From Pyxicephalus adspersus (taxonomy: Eukaryota > Chordata > Amphibia > Anura > Pyxicephalidae), in NCBI RefSeq assembly GCF_032062135.1, contig NC_092859.1:126038625-126102624 (forward strand): a DNA stretch of 64,000 bases. The letters are read 5' to 3'. Under the pieces are notes generated by a model. The model did not search any database and had not been told where the DNA came from. It saw nothing but the letters and a program-made list of their open reading frames with translations. Shown piece by piece: positions 45,089 to 54,795 of this stretch. The position numbers and the translations under genes were made by a program. Position 1 is the stretch's first letter; every line of letters begins with the position of its first letter.

Positions 45089-46776
45089 CCTTTATTTAAG
45101 ATTTCAAACAGGGTACAATAAAAACAGGGAAGGGGGGACCTGAGTACCTCAGGATTGGAATAAAACAAAGTAGACGTACAAAATAACAACCAAAAAAAGA
45201 ATATTCCAAACATAGTAGTGGTACAATAGTGTACAGTAGTGTACAATGGTACAACAATACAATAAGACAATTTATAAAAGTGCAAAAAGAAAAAAACGTA
45301 AATAAATTATACAACAAAAGGATATGTGGGGAGGGGGGTTGGGACATAAGGAAAAAGGTACGGGGAGGAGTTCATCAAGTGGGGGGGATTGCTCCCATAG
45401 GGGTTCTGTAGCAATCGGGCCAACCAAAAAGTGTGAGTGTGAAGGCCATACAGAGATTTCAATTAGAAATAGCAAGATCCCGGTATTCGGTAGTAAGCAT
45501 GAATTGTGACCAGTAGTACCATGTATGGGCCACTTTCCTGCTAGTGCCCCACATAGAGGAGGTAAGGTCCTCCATACGATGGATTTCATTGACTCTACCG
45601 AGCCATGAACCAATCGTGGGTGGAGCAGGGTTTCGCCAGCAGACAGCTATACAAGAAATGGCAGCCATAATAAGGTGTCAGATGACCAAGCTTTTGTATA
45701 CCTTTCGTGAAAATGAATTATGTTGAAGAAGGAAAAAAGCCGGGTCATTGGGGATATCTTGGTTTGACATTTGCTGAACAATAGTCCGAATAGTGACCCA
45801 AAAATTTCGCAAAAGGGGGCAATGCCAAAATACGTGTAGTAGCGTACCTTTCTCTGTCTGGCACCACCAGCAACGGTGTGATACATCTGGAAAAATTTTG
45901 TGTAGTTTCTCGAGTGCGGTACCACTGCGAGACTACCTTGAAGCAGATTTCTTGGTATTTACTAGCGATGGATGCTTTATAAGTCCAATATAGAATATTT
46001 TCTTTCTGCTCCATAGATAGCGAGAGACCCAAGTCTGTCTCCCAAGACCCAAGAAATGTAGGTGTATAATCAGGATGTGGAAGTTGTAAAAGCCTATAAA
46101 CCACAGATAGAGTGTGTCTAATACCACCCTCTCCCATACATAGTTGCTCAAAAGGAGTAAGGGGCCTGCAATAGGATAGGACCGAGCGGAGATTAGACAG
46201 AAAATGGGTGATCTGCATAGTTTTCCAGAAATCTAGTTGAAACTCACCGGTGGCCTCTCTTAACTCCCCCGGGCTGATCCATCAGTTTGATCTAGCAAAG
46301 TGTAGCGCTCTGCAGACACCAGTAGAGAGCAATTCTTTAAACCTCCCGTCCTCCATCCCAGGGGGGAAAGAGGGGTTGCCCAGGACGGGAAAGAGAGGCG
46401 ACGGGAAGGGAAGGTGAGAGGTGTAAACAGTGTAAACTTTGTATAGTCAGTTCCCATGTATATCCCACCGTAGGATGAGTTTTAAGTCCAGGGAAAGCCG
46501 ATACCGGCAGCAATGGGAGGAGGCGTAGAGGCATTGGACAAAAACATTGTTCCAGAGATATCCACTGTTTGAGCTCTCCATTTCTGCACCAATCCAGTAC
46601 CCGAGTCAGATGAGCCGACAAGTAATAGTGAAACAGGTTTAGTACTCCCAGACCCCTTCCAATTTAGACCTCATAAGCAGGGATCTGCAAAGCCTTGGAG
46701 CTTTATTTCGCCAGATGAAGCGAAAAAGTTTGAAGGTGAGAGTTCTAAAAAAGGACCCAGGAATTTTCATGAGCAG
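45089..46776 (-). mobile_element. L1-clade LINE, 5'-truncated, 21-bp target duplication, no poly(A)
   Basis: The 21-bp block at 45068-45088 (gtttctcaacct...aaacat) recurs exactly at 46777-46797. The sense (minus) strand ends '...cttaaataaagg' with an AATAAA but no A tail. About 1.69 kb of 3' L1 sequence remains. The length of the perfect duplication suggests an insertion much younger than the MITE it interrupts. Confidence 0.92.
45640..46700 (-). pseudogene. L1 ORF2 C-terminal relic
   Basis: The minus-strand frame 45745-46218 holds 'WETDLGLSLSMEQKENILYW' and then 'EICFKVVSQWYRT', the conserved segment before the ORF2 C-terminal Cys motif. Past a frameshift, 45647-45925 carries the continuation. 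The upstream frame 46337-46621 holds 'VLDWCRNGELKQW'. At least two frameshifts separate these pieces, and the RT and endonuclease regions are absent through truncation. C-terminal half of ORF2 only, with no residual activity expected. Confidence 0.88.
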
Positions 46777-47024
46777 GTTTCTCAACCTTTTAAACATGGA
46801 GGAGGCCTTATAATAACTTTCAGGTCTTCATGGAACCCCTGCTATAATTTTTTTTATCCACAGCTCACAGTACATAAGTGTGGTTGTTAATTGGAAGAAT
46901 GCCTCCTACAGTGCTGACCATTTAAAAAGAATCCCTTACAGATGGACAAAAATATTATTGGTGTCAAAATCTGGAGGAACCCTAGGCCTCCACGGAGCCC
47001 TGATTAAGAAACATTATTCTAGAT

Positions 47025-47686
47025 CAAACAGTTCTTTTTTTATAATATACCTTTTTTTTAGACTCTTTGATGTCATCATTTTGTTTCTGTGCTTCTTTGT
47101 ATATTGCAGGAAGATCATAGATGGTTGGAGGAGTTGGCTGGGTGTTATACATAGCTTCAGGAGCACTGACTGAGCACAGTAAAATCAGAGGAAGTATTTT
47201 CAGTGCAGGAGAGGGGCTTGTACATTTTGCACATGTTCCACTATGTTTGTTCCCTAAATGTCAGAGTCATATCTCATACTTGATTAATTGCTTTCACTCA
47301 CCTGTTGTAACTTTTTTTTGCTGTTTTTTGGCCTGAGGAAGTGCAGTTGCCTTAAAATGTTACCATCTGTGTATAACTTAACTAGGCATGGTGATTTGAT
47401 CCTTGCATTTTGGATTGTTTTATATTAGGATCAACAAAGGAATCCAGGCAGTGTAATTAGTAAAGTGAATTTACACTCTGCAAAGGATAATAAACTTATT
47501 AAGTCAGCATTTACCCTATCCCTTTACTAAACTAAGAAAATTTTCCCTTCCAGACTAACATTTCACTTTGCTAAGTGAAATGAATAACGTTTTTTGAAGT
47601 AACTCATTAAGTCAGGAGGCGTTAGATTTAGAAAACCATGTTTTGGGTGCTGTTCATGCAATATTATGTGTGTGTATGTATATATA
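47025..47686. other. Non-coding, no gene recognised
   Basis: AT-rich DNA. 'gcctgaggaagtgcagttgc' near 47,330 vaguely recalls the gaaacgcgt repeat family but is too diverged to call. Confidence 0.4.
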
Positions 47687-47822
47687 CCGTATTTTTCGGA
47701 CCATAAGACGCACTTTTTTTCCTCCTAAAGTGGGGGGAAAATTTTTTTTTTCTTGTTTTCCCTTGTGCGGAAAACCTGGTGCGTCTTATAGTCCGGAGCG
47801 CCTTATGGTCCGAAAAATACGG
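47687..47822. mobile_element. Young TA-flanked MITE, CCGTATTTTTCGG termini
   Basis: A 136-bp element flanked by TA on both sides. Its inverted ends begin ccgtatttttcggaccataa and agree at 25 of the first 27 positions (differences in gacgcac / ggcgctc). The interior carries 'gcgtcttatagtccgg', a further internal echo. The same ends are widespread in unrelated animal genomes (general knowledge), typical of a Tc1/mariner-type non-autonomous element. No coding capacity. Confidence 0.88.
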
Positions 47823-47835
47823 TATATGTATGTAG

Positions 47836-47888
<53 letters not shown>
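47836..47888. repeat. (TA)n(GA)n compound microsatellite
   Basis: A TA run (about 47836-47857) passes directly into a GA run (about 47858-47888), just right of the MITE. Confidence 0.95.
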
Positions 47889-47894
<6 letters not shown>

Positions 47895-49539
47895 TGAAAA
47901 TGTCTTTCAATTTTCCAAAATTCTCTGTTTAGCTTTTCTGGATCAGAACACATTTATGGTAAAAACCAAGCAAAATGTAAACTATATTTTTATATGTATT
48001 TTATATAAACATGTATATATAATATATTAAACGATATTATAAAATATTATTGTAATAATATAAAAAATAGATATTCTCCAAAAACACAATGTACCTTTTT
48101 GAAGTTATACGTAATTTTCATTTGTGCACTCATGCATTATATATTTATATTATATACAATGCAATTCCACATGCCAAGATCAGGTATGATTGCTTATAAC
48201 ATTATACATGTTGGGAAATTATTGCAGCTCATCATAAACTTGTTACCTTATCTCCACACAATAAATGCAAGCCATTCCCCATACTTGATCTATATTGTTT
48301 TGTCAGAGAAAAATGCTGTGTGATTGGCACATCATTGAATATGAATGAGACGATCTGGTGTTTCCCGTTATTTTTGATGAAAGATTTACCATCTGAGCTA
48401 CCAAAAGTAGCCGACCATTAAGATCTTTGTTGACTAGAAAATAGCTTTGTGGCCAGTGTCAAATGTTTCAATAGTACAAAATTGATAAAATTGTCTTATA
48501 TAAAGTGGTTTTGGAATCTTGACTTGGTGAACCCATACATTCCCTATCCCTTACCTTGGCAGTAATCCTAAGAGTATGCATCAATATGTCAGCACACATT
48601 ATGGCTGAAAGGTTTGGAGCCAATGTTTGTTTTAGTTCTCTCACCTTTTTTCTCAAAGGTTGGGATTTGTTTGCTTGTCTCCTTGTTCCAGCCTGCTGCC
48701 AATGTCAAGTAACTCCCTAAACTGTTTATGGCAATTATTGATTACATTCCATTAAATGACTGCAATATGGGCAGGATTTACATTCTGTGACCAATTAGCA
48801 AACTGAGCAAGCACAGCTTTTTTTCAGAACAACTTTTGAAATTATTTTATATACAAGTAAATTCGTCAAATTAGGACAATACTAGACAATACATAACTTT
48901 TATAGTTCCTTCACTAATGAAAGATTTTATACATTTTCTGGGTGCCCTTTTACCCTCCAATCAGAATAAACTTTGATTCATTTAATGACATTTTCAACTA
49001 AAGTTTTAATTCTACTGAATTTGTGCATACTCCCAGTCTTCCACCTAAAATTGATTTTACTATGTGTTTGTATATCTGGGGATCTGAAATGCTACTGGCT
49101 TGGTGTTCTCCAAATGGTGCTGCACATATTAACACATAAAGAACTGTGATTTTTCATGCATCCACATGAGTCCATATGCAAGATGCATTTTTAAGTCAAT
49201 GGATATACAAGGCAGAATCCATTGATATATGAATTCATTTAAAGAATAGGTAGTGTTGTTGTTTGAGTTTGGGAGGAATGTAAATTTAACTAGAATATTG
49301 CTCATTAGGTTCTACTCACACAATGCTGCTGTTGGGTCTAAATCAGGAAAGCAAAGCAAGTTCTCCTATCAGAATCAAGCTCAAGTCCCTTAGCTTTGCC
49401 TTCAAATCCCTCAACAGATCTTGTGCCACTTACCTTTTTGATTTGATACACAAATATACCCCTAGTCACTCTTCTAATTACCTAATAATGACTTCCTCAC
49501 TCATAACCTCATCACACATGATCCTGGCATACCTGAGTG
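47889..49539. other. Non-coding, no feature recognised
   Basis: Very AT-rich at first (47,980-48,080), then low-copy DNA. The 113-codon frame at 49323-49664 runs into a repeat of the 41,640 family and has no domain. Confidence 0.45.
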
Positions 49540-49665
49540 CTAGGAGTTACATCATTCTGGCCTGGCCAATCAAGGTGGCAAAAGACCCACACCTGGAAGA
49601 AGACGAAGATCAAGATGTTGGCACCGATGATGGCAGCACTGGTAGATGTTTAGTTCAACTTTAAG
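49540..49665 (+). mobile_element. MITE-like family (gtttagttcnnctttaa), partial copy
   Basis: 'ttctggcctggccaatcaag' and 'ggaagaagacgaagatcaag' lead to the end 'gtttagttcaactttaaggg'. This is the right half of the family at 41,640; the left half is not clear. Confidence 0.5.
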
Positions 49666-50407
49666 GGACCCTAAAAAGGTTTGCTTGTTTACCCCATTAA
49701 AAGTTGCATAAAGTGCATAAACTACTTAAACTGCATTAAGTGGTCCCTTCTCACCACTGTACACATAAAATATGAAATTGTTATATTGGTTCAGATGACA
49801 GTCCATCTTTTTTTCTCAGCACAAGAGAAATCAAGTTTTAGTTAATTGAACATGATTCATTCTCAGAAAAGGTACTTAAGAAAACGATATATTCACTTTT
49901 TTTTATTTATTGTAAAATCATTGCAATTGTTTACTTTGTTGTATTGATTTTAGGTCGTGTACAGAACTTTTGAAGTGATAATGATCAGTATTAACCAGTT
50001 CCAGATGACTTAACCCAGGCACCAGAGTAAGTTTGCTTGTTTGAATTAGGATATCAAGTGAATAACATTAAAGAATGCATTGCTAAATAAATATCAATGT
50101 TACCAATTCTATGAAGTATAAACAATGACAATTAAAATTCAGCACTGATTCTTAAAGACAGAATAATACATTGATTTGTTTGCTGTTTTAACACTTCACT
50201 GAGATAAATCTCCAATAAAATACACAGCTATGAAGGATTACAAAGATCAATGAATGTATATTTATAAAGGACTCATGCTGTGTCAGCAAGCATTGAAACT
50301 GACGAAGAGTAAAATATCAATTCCTGAACCTTAAAGGGATTTATTACATTAAAAGTGTGAGTAAAAATAAATTCAAGCCTTCTGTTTACTCACAAAATGC
50401 AACGTTT
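49666..50407. other. Non-coding, no feature recognised
   Basis: AT-rich low-copy DNA with no supported feature. Confidence 0.45.
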
Positions 50408-50910
50408 AAACCGAAAAGCAGAACTAAAGTTAAAATGTAAAAAAATGCAGCAGGCAGGTTTCTTATTGCAGAAAAGGCCGGTTATGGCTCTTCTGCAATA
50501 AAACAAACTTACCTGACGGTTGGCAATCTCTATAAAGTACACAGAGCTGTGCATAATTAATATAAAAACCTGGCTGCCAGAAAATATGAACTTGTGTACA
50601 TGCATGCGAGTAACACGATTCTGGCCTGGCTAATCAAGTTGGCTGGAGATTCTGAACCCAGAAGAGAACCAGGTTGGAGATGTCAGCATTGGGTAAAGAT
50701 GTTTGCATTTGTTCTGGGTGCATTGTTTAATAAAGAATTGTTAATGTCTACCATTGATGCAACGTTTTATTGCACTAAAATGTTGTTATATGTAACACTG
50801 TTTTATTATTAATTTTTTACCTGGAAATATCTCAATAAAAATTTAAATATAAAAAAAAGAAAAAAAATGTTTGCATTAGCAAAGGAGTGAAGAGAAGAGT
50901 TTAGTTACAG
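50408..50910 (+). mobile_element. MITE-like family copy with internal L1 stub
   Basis: The left end 'gaaaagcagaactaaag' and an internal hairpin ('ggcaggtttcttattgcaga' against 'tctgcaataaaacaaactta') are followed by 'ctggcctggctaatcaagtt' and an end near 'gagtttagttac'. It is interrupted at 50710-50866 by an L1-like stub. A further piece of the same family ('ggcaggtaagtttcttttat') begins at 50,923. Confidence 0.55.
50710..50866 (+). mobile_element. Severely truncated retroposon with 11-bp TSD
   Basis: About 157 bp ending 'ctcaataaaaatttaaatat' and an A-rich tail. Direct repeats atgtttgcatt flank it (50699-50709 and 50867-50877). The AATAAA plus A tail and the duplication show L1-mediated insertion. 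The 3' UTR style resembles frog L1, but a processed-transcript fragment is possible. Confidence 0.8.
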
Positions 50911-50922
50911 GGTCATTGTGAA

Positions 50923-51205
50923 AAGGCAGGTAAGTTTCTTTTATTGCAGAACAGACAGGCTATGTCTCTTACCTTGCATGCTGATGATGCCTCCAGCACC
51001 TTCTGCTGAAGTCTTCCCAGCTTTACCCAGATTTGGCCAATTGATGATGTCACCCTAAAACCAAAGGAAGAATAAGAATTCCTTTTTTTCCCCCTTAAGA
51101 TGATCCAAGGGAGATCAAACATAAACAGTGAACATAAAAGGTCAGCTATATTAACAGATTAAACAAATGTACATTTTTCTGGAATCAGGTAAATGCCACA
51201 TTCCT
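50923..51205. other. Fragment of gtttagttctgc family, then non-coding
   Basis: 'aaggcaggtaagtttctttt' + 'attgcagaacagacaggcta' repeats the inner hairpin motif of the neighbouring element. The remainder shows nothing recognisable. Confidence 0.4.
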
Positions 51206-51209
51206 CTAG

Positions 51210-51735
51210 AGCAGCGTTTCCCAAAAAGGGTTTCTCTAAAACAGGGGTGTCAATTTTTGCCCCCCAAAGGAATTTTTTTGGCCTCGAAGGAATTCTAAAT
51301 ATGAATTGCAGCTGGCCCGCCACTGCATTGAAATAGTGCCGCTACTAGAATTCCCGGCATCACTCGCGTCTATAAACCAGTGTCCTTTCTGCCTATGCAT
51401 GAATTGTAGTAGCGGTGCTATTTCAGTGAAGAGGGAGTTCCAGCCACTCATAACATTAGGCCCCACATTGGACTGTTTTATTGACGAAAGGAAGTGTAGT
51501 AGTGGTGCTATTTCTCTATTATAGGCTTGTTCCAGGTTTAATGTTAAGCAAAACCTCTTTGTTTCCATAAGAAAAGGTTTTATATCTAATGAGAAGGAAA
51601 AACTTCCTCAATTTTTCAATAAACCTAAAATTTTGGGCCGCGACTTTGTGTAAGTTTTGAATTTTGGCCCTGTGTATATTTGAGTTTGACACCCCTCCTC
51701 TATGGCTTGCTAGGGGTTCTTTGATGAATTATTTG
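51210..51735 (+). mobile_element. hAT MITE (cagtgtttctcaacc family) remnant split by another hAT
   Basis: The left piece 'gcagcgtttcccaaaaaggg' follows CTCTAGAG (51203-51210 region), again an NTCTAGAN-type site. The right piece 'ggcttgctaggggttctttg' continues after the second element at 51,242-51,697. Only short flanks are left, so the call rests on the terminus and on order. Confidence 0.5.
51242..51697. mobile_element. hAT-type element with CAGGGGTGTCAA termini
   Basis: The left end caggggtgtcaa (51242-51253) and right end ttgacacccctc (51686-51697) are inverted; the ends continue with 'gcccc'/'ggccc' blocks ('ttggccctgtgtatatttga'). The flanks ctctaaaa and ctctatgg share ctcta only, a possible decayed 8-bp duplication. 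A roughly 20-bp word 'gtagtagcggtgctatttc' appears twice directly (51405, 51498) and once inverted (51329-51348). The minus-strand 110-codon frame across it reads these words as repeats and has no transposase motif. Confidence 0.7.
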
Positions 51736-51755
51736 TTTGTACCTTTTAGGTTACT

Positions 51756-51815
51756 TTAAAGCATACCTAAACTCAACATTTTTACTTTACATAGAAGGGT
51801 AGACAACCTTCTATT
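51756..51815 (+). mobile_element. Fragment of the gtacctaaactca MITE family
   Basis: 'catacctaaactcaacattt' and 'agaagggtagacaaccttct' match the left part of the element at 63,524. The remainder is missing or unrecognised. Confidence 0.55.
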
Positions 51816-52021
51816 TGTGAGATTGTTGTGTTTGGGCTTCTGTGTATCAATATTGTTGGGTTGATTGTGAGAGTTTCCAGGACCCCCTGTTGGATTTACA
51901 TGTTTTTTTAGGGTATTTAGGGTATAACAGAGAATGTGAGAATAAGAAAATTTTGCACAAGAACAGAGTTGGGAATTTATGGCAAGGATTGCTCAGTTAT
52001 TAAACATTCAAGACATTTGTA
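51816..52021. other. Non-coding, no feature recognised
   Basis: Ordinary AT-rich DNA between repeat fragments. Confidence 0.4.
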
Positions 52022-52358
52022 AGGGAACTAAAGTTCTGCTTTCAAAATTTTGGCTAAGGCAGGGCGTTTTCGGAGAAAGGGACAGGCATTGTCTTTTCTA
52101 CAATAAGCATTCTTACCCTTTCTTAGCTGCATCCTGACTTCACTGCGGCTGGCAGGACTGAATGAACGTTGCGCACCTGCACAAATCATCCCAGCCTGGC
52201 CCATCAAAATGGCTGAAAAGTGAACAGGAAAAGAAGGAATAATATGGCAGCACCAGCAACAAAACAGGGACGGGGATTGCAATTAAAAATATTGGTTATC
52301 AGTTAAGGTTATTTTGTTACATAACATTTTTTATTATTTGGGTTTAGTTCTGCTTTAA
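52022..52358 (+). mobile_element. MITE-like family copy (gtttagttctgctttaa end)
   Basis: Begins 'agggaactaaagttctgctt' and ends 'gggtttagttctgctttaag'. Inside are 'cagcctggcccatcaaaatg' and 'gaaggaataatatggcagca'. Same order as at 41,640. Confidence 0.6.
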
Positions 52359-52380
52359 GAATAAAGACGAGAATCTTGCA

Positions 52381-52590
52381 TGTTTACGGGGCTTGTAATC
52401 CATCGTCTGAGCAACCACCCTGGCAGATCTATGGCCAATAGATGACGAACGATCGTAATGCAAAAGAAGGTTAGATAGCGCAGGGGGGTACTGATCTGTC
52501 ATTTTCCCCCCTTCCCTCTCCATAGAGCAGAATGGTGCTGTATGTACATCGCTCTTTCATGCATCGTGCATGATTATCACTTTTATTCAG
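52381..52590 (-). mobile_element. Fragment of the CpG MITE seen at 59,256
   Basis: Read on the minus strand, 'gcacgatgcatgaaagagcg' + 'atgtacatacagcaccattc' + 'tgctctatggagagggaagg' follows 59,323-59,390 closely. 'gacgaacgatcg' on the other side is the family's typical word. The termini are not preserved. Confidence 0.7.
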
Positions 52591-52608
52591 TTAACCATAA
52601 CCCAATAG

Positions 52609-52817
52609 TGGGCCTGATTTAATAGAGGATACACTTCCGTCAGTGAGCCTGGGTGATTCAGCAAACCTGGAATGGATCTGGTCCAGAATTGAAAACATTT
52701 GCTAACAAATAGCAAAATGAATTTAAACAAATCCATTCCAGGTTTGCTGGATCACCCAGCTTCACTGAAGAAAGTGTATCCTCCTCAGCTTTGGAGAGCC
52801 TTAATAAATCAGGCCCA
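52609..52817. mobile_element. Hairpin MITE, tgggcctgattta termini, well preserved
   Basis: Each arm reads, from the outside, tgggcctgattta, then 'gaggatacactt', 'tcagtga', 'ctgggtgat', 'cagcaaacctggaatggat'. The reverse complement of the right arm matches with scattered differences over about 85 bp, plus a short insertion ('aaggctctccaaagctga') present only in the right arm. The transcript would fold into a long hairpin. Relatives are at 12,398 and 28,758. Confidence 0.85.
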
Positions 52818-53773
52818 ATGAACCTATTCGTAAATTCTTTCTTCGTGACTGCTATCTGCAGGAACCACACCCACACACAAGATGATGTCATCCCAGCCCC
52901 AAGCAAATGTTCAAATGCAGTTGTATTAGGAGCATTGTTGAAATGGTAAAAACCTTAAGGTGGGTTTATCAAAGGAGATAAAAATCTTCACAATTCTGTG
53001 AACATTCACTTTATCCAAACAAGAAACTCCCATTATTTGTTTCATCTCCACATAATTGGATAATTGAGGTGAATATTTACACAATTTATTATGTAAACAT
53101 TTTTAACGCCTTCAGTGAATCAGAACAATTATGTAGAATTCAGTCATATTATCTAAGATAAATACTCAAGAAAAATGAAGTTCTGTCTACATTGACATTT
53201 GGATAAATTGCATCTATCAATATAAAGTGTCCATGAAGCTATTAAAGTCCTTTAGGTTGCTGACTGGAGTCTCATCTTTTTCTTCCTCCCATGTGAAATG
53301 TTAGCGTAAGCTTTGGCCCTCTGATATCAAGGCAATGGCCCTCCTGTTACGTCTAAAGGATTAGTGGTTAATGGTGCTTCATCCGCCTTTTGCTGGCTGA
53401 AGCAAAACAAACATTATAGATTACTGCTGATGATGGGTAAAAATACTGTATTTTCTTTTGCTGATCTTTTTCTTATGCGAAATAAGAACAGACTTTATTT
53501 AAATTTGATATGACATGTCTGAATGCCACATAGTAATAACATGTAAAAGGAATCCCAGTTCTACCTTGGGAAAATACACCAAGTGTCCACATCTGTAAGG
53601 AAATCATCACAAGTAAATGTATAGTTTCAAGACACCTTCTATAGGGCAATTTTCTCTTGTATGGATATCAGGTGATTCGTGAATGACATGGGAGACTGCT
53701 GTACACATGTGAGTTTTTCACCTGAGGCAAGCATGATCATTTGTGGTGGTTTGATGAATTATCAGTCGAGCAT
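52818..53773. other. Non-coding, no feature recognised
   Basis: AT-rich low-copy DNA. Nothing further supported. Confidence 0.5.
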
Positions 53774-53996
53774 TGGCTTCCCCTAAAATTGTCCTTAGAC
53801 TTGTATTAAAGATCTATGACTGAGGTAGGGACATTAGATTGTGAGCCCCTTTAAGGGACAGCTAGTGACATGACTATGGACTTTGTAAAGTGCTATGTAA
53901 TATGTCAGCACTATATAAATACTGGCTAATAATAATACTTAATAATATATAATATGTTGTAATATGTCGGAGCCATATAAATACTGTGTATATTAT
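53774..53996 (+). mobile_element. V-SINE 3' half with repeated tail
   Basis: 'ggcttcccctaaaattgtcc', 'gattgtgagcccctttaagg', 'gacatgactatggactttgt' and the L2-type tail 'gtaatatgtcagcactatat' (to about 53930). A second tail piece 'gtaatatgtcggagccatat' follows at 53950-53996. Head and V domain are missing. Confidence 0.8.
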
Positions 53997-54168
53997 CTGT
54001 CACTGGAAACAACCATGATATATCACACCCATATAATGTCTTTCAGACATCTGTATAGGGCATAACAATCTGATGTTTACTGTTCAATCAAAACAAGTGA
54101 CCATCATACTAAGACAGCAGCAATTCTTACATTGTACAATAAAACTATAGAGTAAGTTGCCTGATCGT

Positions 54169-54190
54169 ACATATATATATATATATATAT
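54169..54190. repeat. (AT)n run at the gap edge
   Basis: A dinucleotide run ending at the first N. It probably caused the assembly break. Confidence 0.95.
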
Positions 54191-54785
54191 NNNNNNNNNN
54201 NNNNNNNNNNNNNNNNNNNNNNNNNNNNNNNNNNNNNNNNNNNNNNNNNNNNNNNNNNNNNNNNNNNNNNNNNNNNNNNNNNNNNNNNNNNNNNNNNNNN
54301 NNNNNNNNNNNNNNNNNNNNNNNNNNNNNNNNNNNNNNNNNNNNNNNNNNNNNNNNNNNNNNNNNNNNNNNNNNNNNNNNNNNNNNNNNNNNNNNNNNNN
54401 NNNNNNNNNNNNNNNNNNNNNNNNNNNNNNNNNNNNNNNNNNNNNNNNNNNNNNNNNNNNNNNNNNNNNNNNNNNNNNNNNNNNNNNNNNNNNNNNNNNN
54501 NNNNNNNNNNNNNNNNNNNNNNNNNNNNNNNNNNNNNNNNNNNNNNNNNNNNNNNNNNNNNNNNNNNNNNNNNNNNNNNNNNNNNNNNNNNNNNNNNNNN
54601 NNNNNNNNNNNNNNNNNNNNNNNNNNNNNNNNNNNNNNNNNNNNNNNNNNNNNNNNNNNNNNNNNNNNNNNNNNNNNNNNNNNNNNNNNNNNNNNNNNNN
54701 NNNNNNNNNNNNNNNNNNNNNNNNNNNNNNNNNNNNNNNNNNNNNNNNNNNNNNNNNNNNNNNNNNNNNNNNNNNNNNNNNNNNN
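54191..54785. other. Assembly gap (595 N)
   Basis: Unsequenced. It is bounded by an AT run on the left and a T run (54786-54795) on the right. Frames running through it are artefacts. Confidence 0.99.
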
Positions 54786-54795
54786 TTTTTTTTTT

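Larger units (their letters stand above)
45064..47016 (+). mobile_element. hAT MITE split by an L1
   Basis: The left part is CAGTGTTTCTCAACC... (45064-45088); the right part continues 'ggaggaggccttataataac' through 'aagaaacatta' (46798-47016). The flanks are TTCTAGAT at 45056-45063 and 47017-47024, an 8-bp hAT duplication of NTCTAGAN type. Removing the L1 (45089-46776) and one copy of its 21-bp duplication restores a continuous MITE of about 245 bp. Confidence 0.9.

Noticed and set aside
47687..47822. Palindrome as a transcription terminator or structural RNA
   Set aside because: TA-flanked inverted ends and wide recurrence identify it as a MITE.
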